Source of the DNA: Rhodococcus sp. IITR03
GTDB taxonomy: Bacteria; Actinomycetota; Actinomycetes; Mycobacteriales; Mycobacteriaceae
Assembly (NCBI GenBank): GCA_001017865.1
Contig: LATQ01000001.1
Coordinates: forward strand, 2,057,932 to 2,064,782
Direction: 5' to 3'
DNA: 6,851 nt
In this document: positions 1-4,687 of the stretch, piece after piece
Position numbering within the stretch: the first letter of the stretch is position 1
Layout: each line of letters starts with the position of its first letter
Notes under the pieces: generated by a model
The model's database searches: none
Seen by the model: only the letters and a program-made list of their open reading frames with translations
What the model was told of the DNA's origin: nothing
Translations under genes and position numbers: made by a program

Positions 1-1276
1 GCGCGTGCCGGCCACCCGTCTGCCTGTCCGGGCGCGTCGGTGCCGCGCGCACGGCGACGATGCCGTGGTGAGCGGCACCGACAACGTCAGCGCGATACCG
101 CCGACGCATGCGCGGACCACCTCGATGGCCACGGCGTCGCCGGTGATCACATCGGTGATCGACCGCCCGGCCACCGAGAACAGCAGCAGTAGCGGCAGCG
201 CGCCGCCCGCGTAGGCGAGGACGAGCGTGTAGACCGTGCTGGCGATGTGGTCGCGGCCCACACGCATCGCCGCCGAGAAGATCTCCCGGCGCGACGACTC
301 GGGATCGAGCCCCGCGAGTTCGAATGCCGACGACGCCTGCGTGATGGTGACGTCGTTGAGCACACCGAGCGAGCCGATGATGAATCCGGCCAGTAGCAGG
401 CCCGAGATCGACACGTGCCCGATGTACAGCTGCACGTCGGTGTTCTGTTCCTCAGACAGGCCGGTCAGGTGCGTCATCCGGATCGCGACGTAGGACAGCA
501 GGCTGCCACGACCATCGAGGCGAGTGTGCCGAGCAACGCCGAGCTGGTCCTCAGATTCACGCCGTGCGCCAGATACAGCACTGCGTAGAGGATGAGCGCA
601 CCGCCGACGAGCGCGACCGGCACGGCGGGTTTGCCGTCCAGGAGCGCCGGGAGCATGAACACCACCAGCACACCGAACGCGACACCCAGGCCGATCAGGG
701 CCCGCAGGCCGCGCCAGCGGGCGATCGCGACCACCACGACGGCGAACGCCGCGACCACCAGGCGAGCGGGAAGCCGCGGGCGTAGTCGTAGAAGGAGTAC
801 TGGGTGGCACCCGCCGGATCGGTCTGGCGGACGAGGCGGATCTCGTCGCCGGCCTGCAGTTCGGGCTGACCCGGGCCGGGGATCACCTCGAGGAGGGTCC
901 GGGCGCCGTCGTCGGGACCGGATTCGATGGCGACGATGCTGCGTTCGCAGTCGAAGGTGTTGCTCGAGGGAGGGGACGGCTCACCGGTGAAGACGCGCCC
1001 GAAGGACGGGCTGCCGCACGGTCCGGTGTTCTGTTCGACGACCGTCCCGGCCTCGGTGACGACTGCGCCACCGCCGCTGGTCTGGAAGGGGGCGGGGATG
1101 TCCACGGAACGGCTGCTCGGCCACAGCAGGGCGGTGCCGAAGAGCACCAGGAGACCGATCGCGGCCAGTAGGCCGACGACGATCTTCGCGGCGATGGGGC
1201 CGAGCGGGATGGGACTTTCGGCCTGCCCGTGGCCGTGACCGTGTCCGTGGCTGAAATGGCCGTGTCCGTGATTCAC
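1..1276 (-). CDS. YibE/F family membrane protein, His-rich N-terminus (3' end off window; apparent frameshifts)
   Basis: A multi-pass membrane protein of the YibE/F family, whose biochemical function is not established. The GTG start at 1276 follows an in-frame TAG 12 nt upstream, so no longer start is possible. Residues 1-17 carry seven histidines in HG repeats, suggesting metal binding. One membrane segment follows (about residues 29-52, IVVGLLAAIGLLVLFG), then an extracytoplasmic domain of about 115 residues, then several hydrophobic helices. The family core is clear near the C-terminus: GSLGVLNDVTITQAS, then GRDHIASTVYTLVLAYAGG. Two single-base deletions break the frame, near 759-761 (after GFPLA, resuming LVVAAFAVVVV) and near 502-503 (after ASMVVAA, resuming LLSYVAIRMTHLTG). 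A third may lie near 60, after SVPLTTA, where one added base gives a more natural tail. About 425 residues are visible, close to full family length. Family assignment is confident; metal binding is inference. Confidence 0.88.
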
Positions 1277-1316
1277 CCGGACAGGCTAGCCAAGAAGCGA
1301 GGAGATTTGGGCTGGT

Positions 1317-1390
1317 GGTGGCGGGGAGCAGGGGGGGTGTCCCCGCCACCGTCACCTGATCTCGCACAGGGGGGATGGCGATCGATCAGG
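1317..1390 (-). promoter_or_regulatory. Two-hairpin structured leader upstream of yibE/F
   Basis: Two inverted repeats lie side by side 41 nt upstream of the yibE/F GTG. The start-proximal one is a perfect 11-bp stem (1317-1327 with 1340-1350, GGTGGCGGGGA/TCCCCGCCACC) with a 12-nt loop. The distal one is a 7-bp stem (1355-1361 with 1384-1390, CCTGATC/GATCAGG) with a 22-nt loop. Read in the yibE/F direction, both loops contain the same CCCCCCTG octamer. No T-run follows either stem, so a simple intrinsic terminator is unlikely. A cis-acting mRNA leader is the best guess. Transcription through here is inferred, and I do not recognise the fold as a named riboswitch. Confidence 0.4.
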
Positions 1391-1482
1391 GAGCCCGGCA
1401 CATTGCGTAGTGCTTAGTGCCATAAGACAAATTACTGGTTCCGGCCCCGGCTTGGGGAGGGGTTGGCGTGTGGCGATGGTCA

Positions 1483-1506
1483 CGAACCCGACAAACTGTC
1501 CGTTCG
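1483..1506. repeat. Broken palindrome CGAAC..GACA-AAC-TGTC..GTTCG
   Basis: An inverted repeat with outer arms CGAAC/GTTCG and inner arms GACA/TGTC. The arms are separated by CC on one side and C on the other, around an AAC centre. It could fold as a 9-bp hairpin or bind a dimeric regulator. The outer arms resemble halves of the actinobacterial LexA box (CGAAC-N4-GTTCG), but the spacing is 14 nt instead of 4, so a LexA site is not supported. Confidence 0.3.
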
Positions 1507-1528
1507 GGTAGGTAGCGCGTGCCTCCAA

Positions 1529-1548
1529 ACAGGGACTTTGGTCCCGAA
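1529..1548. promoter_or_regulatory. DosR-box-like palindrome
   Basis: The core at 1532-1545 is GGGACTTTGGTCCC, with perfect 5-bp arms around a 4-nt centre. The mycobacterial DosR (DevR) consensus is TTSGGGACTWWAGTCCCSAA. This site matches the central 14 bp except for one base and also matches the three bases SAA on one flank; the other flank does not match. DosR is a hypoxia/nitric-oxide response regulator. The nearest gene it could control is yibE/F, whose start is about 250 nt away, which is far for a classical site. A small terminator hairpin for the aminotransferase is the alternative, but no T-tract follows the stem on the minus strand. Confidence 0.4.
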
Positions 1549-1599
1549 AACCGCAAAGTAACTGTTCGGTAACGATGATCTTCCTGAGGCCGGAGCCGC

Positions 1600-1620
1600 C
1601 CTCCTACTGCTTGTAGGAGG
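1600..1620 (-). terminator. Hairpin spanning the aminotransferase stop codon
   Basis: A perfect 8-bp inverted repeat, CCTCCTAC/GTAGGAGG with a 5-nt loop, encodes the last residues SSYKQ and includes the TAG stop. No T-tract follows in the direction of transcription, so it is not a standard intrinsic terminator. It could protect the 3' end or act with GC-rich sequence just downstream. The function is uncertain. Confidence 0.25.
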
Positions 1621-2858
1621 ACAGGAAGTTGCCGATCCGCTCGATCGCCACCGCCAGATCACGTGCCCACGGCAGCGTGACGATCCGCAGATGGTCGTGG
1701 TTCGGCCAGTTGAAGCCCGTGCCTGGGTGACGAGGATGCGCTCCTGCAGCAGCAGATCCTGCACGAGCTTCTCGTCGTCGTGGATGTCGTAGACTCCGGA
1801 TCCAGACGCGGGAAGGCGTAGAGCGCACCGCGTGGCTTCACGCAGCTCACGCCCGGGATGGCGTTGAGCCGTTCCCAGGCGACATCGCGCTGCTCGAGCA
1901 GGCGCCCGCCGGGCAGGACGAGATCCTCGATGCTCTGATAGCCACCGAGCGCCACCTGGATCGCGTGCTGGGCCGGCACGTTGGGGCACAGGCGCGTCGA
2001 GGCGAGCAGATCGATGCCTTCCAGGAAGCCTGCCGCGTGCTCCTTCGGGCCGGTGATGACCATCCAGCCCGACCGGTAGCCGGCGACGCGGTACGCCTTC
2101 GACAGGCCGTTGTAGGTCAGGCAGAGCAGGTCGGGGGCCAGCGAGGCGAGGGAGATGTGCTTGGCGTCGTCGTAGAGGATCTTGTCGTAGATCTCGTCGG
2201 CGAGCAGCAGCAGCTGGTGCTTGCGCGCGAGGCGCACGATCCCCTCGAGCACCTCCTGTGAGTACACGGCGCCCGTCGGGTTGTTCGGGTTGATCACCAC
2301 GATCGCCTTGGTGCGCTCGGTGATCCGGGACTCGATATCGTCGAGGTCCGGGTTCCAATCGTTGGTCTCGTCGCACAGGTAGTGCACCGGGGTGCCACCG
2401 GCCAGCGAGGTCATCGCCGTCCACAACGGGTAGTCGGGTGCCGGGATGAGCACCTCGTCGCCGTCGTCGAGCAGGGCCTGCATCGTGATGGTGATGAGCT
2501 CGGAGACGCCGTTACCCAGGTAGACGTCGTTGATGTCGAACTTCGGGAAGCGCGGCACGAGCTCGTAGCGCGTGACGATCGCGCGACGGGCGGAGGCGAT
2601 GCCCTTGGACTCCGAGTAGCCCTGCGCGTGGGGCAGCGCCGCGATCATGTCCTGCACGATCGTGTCGGGCGCCTCGAACCCGAACGGCGCGGGGTTGCCG
2701 ATGTTGAGCTTGAGGATGCGATGCCCCTCGGCCTCGAGCCGCGCGGCGTGGGCGTGCACCGGCCCGCGGATCTCGTAGAGCACGTTCTGGAGCTTCGACG
2801 ACTGCTCGAGCCGACGGCTGATGTGATGGTGAAGTTGGCCTTGCTCCTCGGTAGTCAC
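1604..2858 (-). CDS. alaA: Alanine-type PLP aminotransferase (AlaA/Rv0337c family; two apparent frameshifts)
   Basis: A fold-type I aminotransferase closely resembling E. coli AlaA (YfbQ) along its length. That family makes alanine from pyruvate using glutamate in the cytosol; mycobacterial orthologues are often named AspC. Visible signatures are RGPV (31-34), LNIGNPAPFGF (51-61), GNGVSELI (115-122), PAPDYPLW (139-146), NPNNPTG (190-196), DEIYD (221-225) and SKAYRVAG, in which Lys254 should form the Schiff base with PLP. After frame correction, LRIVTLP (391-397) supplies the carboxylate-binding arginine. One G is missing near 1794-1795 (DPE, then VYDIHDDEKLVQ) and one near 1723-1724 (LVTQ, then GTGFNWPNHDHL). 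The corrected protein has 418 residues, slightly longer than E. coli AlaA because of an N-terminal extension. GTG at 2858 is the start: an in-frame TAA lies just upstream and no other start occurs before residue 71. It is transcribed divergently from cspA. Substrate is inferred from family. Confidence 0.9.
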
Positions 2859-2984
2859 GGGTTACATGGTGCCACCGTGCTGCAACACGATTTCATCCGC
2901 GTTTTCTCGGTTGCGGTAACGACTCGGGAAACAAGGCGCGACGAATGTCCGGATCAATGCGATGATCGAGGTCCATCTAGGCCG

Positions 2985-3001
2985 CACGTCGGGGTGACGT
3001 G
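2985..3001 (+). repeat. Palindrome CACGTC-N5-GACGTG in the cspA leader
   Basis: A perfect 6-bp inverted repeat with loop GGGGT ends 9 nt before the cspA ribosome-binding site. As RNA it would be a small stable hairpin just upstream of the Shine-Dalgarno sequence; as DNA it could be a dimer-binding site. Cold-shock genes often carry structured 5' leaders, but I cannot tell which role applies. Confidence 0.3.
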
Positions 3002-3010
3002 GGGGAATGC

Positions 3011-3016
3011 AAGGAG
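3011..3016 (+). promoter_or_regulatory. Ribosome-binding site of cspA
   Basis: AAGGAG sits 8 nt before the ATG at 3025. This good Shine-Dalgarno match decides the start in favour of [10 protein letters not shown] rather than the in-frame ATG at 3007, which lies upstream of this site. Confidence 0.8.
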
Positions 3017-3024
3017 CAAGTGGT

Positions 3025-3228
3025 ATGGCGCAGGGCACTGTCAAGTGGTTCAACGCGGAAAAGGGCTTCGGCTTCATCGAGCAGGATGGTGGGGGAGCAG
3101 ACGTTTTCGTCCATTACTCCGAGATCCAGGGGTCGGGCTTCAAGACCCTGGACGAGGGGGCTCGAGTCGAGTTCGAGATCGGTCAGGGGCAGAAGGGCCC
3201 GCAGGCTCAGGGCGTGCGCATCATCTAG
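3025..3228 (+). CDS. cspA: CspA-type cold-shock protein
   Basis: A complete 67-residue single-domain cold-shock protein that binds single-stranded RNA and DNA in the cytoplasm and keeps mRNA from folding, especially after a temperature drop or at growth transitions. It begins [18 protein letters not shown]. The RNP-1 motif is KGFGFI (about residues 13-18) and the RNP-2 motif is VFVHY (about 28-32), both with the aromatic nucleic-acid-binding residues in place. The C-terminal part ([18 protein letters not shown]) is typical of actinobacterial CspA. Length equals the family norm. The ATG at 3025 has a well-placed AAGGAG. A strong hairpin 28 nt after the stop suggests a one-gene transcript. This is the only gene in the window without a frame problem. 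Whether it is truly cold-induced cannot be read from sequence, since many actinobacterial CspA proteins are constitutive. Confidence 0.96.
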   Translation: MAQGTVKWFNAEKGFGFIEQDGGGADVFVHYSEIQGSGFKTLDEGARVEFEIGQGQKGPQAQGVRII

Positions 3229-3255
3229 ATCGCACCCTTTCGAGAATTCCGCGTT

Positions 3256-3289
3256 CGACGGCGTCGCATCTTCCGGTGCGGCGCCGTCG
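3256..3289 (+). terminator. Probable terminator hairpin of cspA
   Basis: A long inverted repeat follows the cspA stop: CGACGGCG pairs with CGCCGTCG, then one T-G wobble, then CGCA with TGCG, closing an 8-nt loop. That is about 13 paired positions. No U-tract follows, which is common for terminators in high-GC actinobacteria. Confidence 0.6.
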
Positions 3290-3315
3290 TCGTGTGCTCT
3301 CCACCACAACAGGAA

Positions 3316-3359
3316 GGTATGGACCTACCTGTCGGTAAGTACGGCTTGTAAGGTATATC
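3316..3359 (+). promoter_or_regulatory. Operator-like GGTA/TACC cluster and possible alkB promoter
   Basis: GGTA occurs at 3316, 3334 and 3352, exactly 18 bp apart, with an opposing TACC at 3326. The pair TACC-TGTC-GGTA (3326-3337) forms the core of an imperfect 18-bp palindrome (3323-3340; six of nine base pairs symmetric), a size typical of TetR-family operators. AAGGTAT occurs twice, 36 bp apart. TATATC at 3354-3359 could be a -10 element, placing the palindrome near the -35 position as expected for repression. Rhodococcal alkB genes are often controlled by TetR-type regulators, but no regulator gene lies in this window. Confidence 0.35.
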
Positions 3360-3386
3360 CGAGTCGTGGGGTAACAGTTTGTTTTC

Positions 3387-3420
3387 TCCGGTGCGGGGGG
3401 ATTCGTACCGGACGGTTTTT
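3387..3420 (+). terminator. Hairpin plus T-tract in the alkB leader (terminator or attenuator)
   Basis: TCCGGTGCG (3387-3395) pairs with CGTACCGGA (3404-3412) over nine positions with one wobble and an 8-nt loop. CGG and then five T residues (3416-3420) follow. This has the form of a rho-independent terminator, with the T-run three bases from the stem. It lies between the proposed alkB promoter and the coding start, so it could attenuate alkB or end leftover cspA transcription. Confidence 0.45.
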
Positions 3421-3481
3421 CCTTCGTGGGGGAATGGGTGTTTGTGGATTCGGCTACTCCTCGCAGTGCGACACACGATCG

Positions 3482-4613
3482 ATGGACCGACCCAAGAAGC
3501 GCCTCTGGCTGTACGGACTCGTCGTCCCCCTGAGCCCGTTCATCGCCTACTTCCTCGTCGAATATCTGCACCTCGGCGTCTTCTGGGCCACCGGTGCACT
3601 GGTCATCGCCATCATCTGCCCGCTGGTCGACGCGTTCGCGAAACTCGACACGAGCAATCCGCCCGAGAGCATGATGCGGACCCTCGAGAACGACCGGTAC
3701 TACCGCTACTGCACCTATCTCTATCTCCCGCTCCAATACGCGGGCCTGGCCTTCGGGTGCTGGATGTGGGTGTCGCAACCCATGGGCGGCGCCGAACGAT
3801 TCGCAATGGCCGCCACGCTCGGCATCGTCGGCGGTGTCGGCATCAATGCGGCGCACGAACTCGGCCACAAACGCACCACCCTCGAGCGGCGTCTCGCGAA
3901 GATCGCCCTCGCCCAGTCGTTCTACGGCCACTTCTACGTCGAACACAATCGTGGACACCACGCGCGCGTCGCGACCCCGGAGGACCCGGCCACCGCCCGC
4001 ATGGGCGAGAGCTACTGGCGGTTCCTGCCGCGCTCGGTGTTCGGCAGCCTCCGCTCGGCGATCCGCTACGAGAAGGGCCGCCTCGAGCGTCGCGGTACAT
4101 CCTTCTGGAACGTGCGGCACAACGACATCCTCAACGCATGGGCGCTGAGCGTCGTTCTCTACGCCGCGCTCATCGCGGTGTTCGGCTGGTCGATCGCTCC
4201 GTGGTTCGTCGTCCAGGCCGTCATGGCGATCATGTTCCTCGAGGGCGCCAACTATCTCGAGCACTACGGTCTGTTGCGCGAGAAGCGACCGGACGGCGGC
4301 TACGAACGGTTCAACCCCAGCACAGCTGGAACAGCAACCACGTGTGTTCCAACCTGTTCCTCTACAACCTGCAGCGGCACAGCGACCACCATGCCAATCC
4401 CCTGCGCCGTTACCAGACCCTGCGGTCCATGCCGCAGCGCCGCAGCTGCCGGCCGGCTACGCGGTATTGATCATCCTGGCGCTGTTCCCGCCCCTGTGGC
4501 GGCGGATAATGGACCCGCGACTGCTCGAGCACTACGGGCACGATCTGTCGCGAATCAACATTCGGCCTGAGAAACGAACGGCGATTCAGGCACGATACGG
4601 TGGTCGGAATTAG
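3482..4613 (+). CDS. alkB: Alkane 1-monooxygenase AlkB (two apparent frameshifts)
   Basis: An integral-membrane non-haem di-iron alkane hydroxylase that converts n-alkanes to 1-alkanols, using electrons from NADH through rubredoxin reductase and rubredoxin. All family signatures are present: HELGHK (125-130), EHNRGHH (154-160), the HYG motif in NYLEHYGL (257-264), and LQRHSDHHA (297-305). Hydrophobic helices appear near residues 10-30, 31-53, 80-100, 106-123, 218-235 and 238-255. One C is missing in the C-run at 4315-4318 (FNP, then QHSWNSNHVCSN) and one base near 4434-4438 (RSMPQ, then APQLPAGYAV). The joined protein has about 377 residues, somewhat short for AlkB. I chose ATG 3482 (MDRPKKRLWLYG); ATG 3434 in the same frame adds 16 non-hydrophobic residues, and neither has a well-spaced ribosome-binding site. 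No rubredoxin gene follows. The regulatory cluster at 3316-3420 lies upstream. Chain-length range cannot be judged reliably. Confidence 0.93.
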
Positions 4614-4637
4614 GCGCCGTGTCGGGGAGACAGCGCC
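4613..4637 (+). terminator. Terminator-like hairpin after alkB
   Basis: Starting at the last base of the alkB stop, GGCGC pairs with GCGCC. Inside, after a two-base bulge, TGTC pairs with GACA around a GGGGA loop. GTTTCTGTG follows, a short T-rich tail. If it works, alkB and the NRPS are mostly separate transcripts despite the 74-nt gap; leaky termination would allow some coexpression. Confidence 0.45.
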
Positions 4638-4677
4638 GTTTCTGTGATGCGCACACCCGTGCGGATCGTGCGCGCCC

Positions 4678-4683
4678 GGGGAG
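4678..4683 (+). promoter_or_regulatory. Ribosome-binding site of the NRPS
   Basis: GGGGAG lies 4 nt before the GTG at 4688, slightly closer than ideal. It supports that GTG as start over the in-frame GTG at 4703. Just upstream, GCGCAC (4649-4654) can pair with GTGCGC (4668-4673), placing a small hairpin beside the site. Confidence 0.5.
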
Positions 4684-4687
4684 ATAA

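Larger units (their letters stand above)
1277..1603. other. 327-nt non-coding gap rich in inverted repeats
   Basis: No convincing gene lies between the aminotransferase stop and the YibE/F start. The short open frames here do not show actinobacterial codon bias and overlap the structured repeats. The gap holds, from left to right: two hairpins (1317-1390), a short AT-richer patch (about 1405-1435) with a tandem TAGTGC repeat and a CTTA-N6-TAAG inverted repeat, a broken palindrome (1483-1506) and a DosR-box-like palindrome (1529-1548). Its length and structure suggest that yibE/F has its own promoter and a long leader rather than being cotranscribed with the aminotransferase. No promoter could be fixed with confidence. 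Confidence 0.6.
2859..3024. promoter_or_regulatory. Divergent promoter region between alaA and cspA
   Basis: This 166-nt stretch separates two divergent genes and must hold promoters for both. It is less GC-rich around 2880-2960, as promoters in such genomes tend to be. TTGCGG near 2907-2912 is a possible -35 element for cspA, but I could not pair it with a convincing -10 element, so no transcription start is proposed. The cspA leader end carries the palindrome listed separately. Confidence 0.45.

Noticed and set aside
981..1367. Minus-strand frame with a possible short protein beginning in the yibE/F leader
   Set aside because: Its body is an off-frame reading of yibE/F and its start lies inside the hairpin region; codon use is unlike the real genes.
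1483..1506. LexA (SOS) box
   Set aside because: The arms resemble LexA half-sites but are 14 nt apart instead of 4.
1480..2424. Long minus-strand frame of about 314 codons overlapping the aminotransferase
   Set aside because: Mostly an Arg/Pro/Ala-rich off-frame reading of alaA. Only the part near 1725-1795 is real, and it belongs to the aminotransferase between its two frame breaks.
2382..3338. Plus-strand frame of about 318 codons antisense to alaA and crossing cspA
   Set aside because: A GC-bias shadow: no recognisable domain, and it conflicts with two well-supported genes.
3221..4264. Minus-strand frame of about 347 codons opposite alkB
   Set aside because: Asp/Glu/Arg-rich low-complexity product typical of an antisense frame in high-GC DNA; the opposite strand encodes AlkB with all its His boxes.
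1..4687. Treating yibE/F, alaA and alkB as pseudogenes
   Set aside because: Catalytic and core motifs are all intact across joined frames, and the indel type is the same in unrelated genes, which fits sequencing error better.
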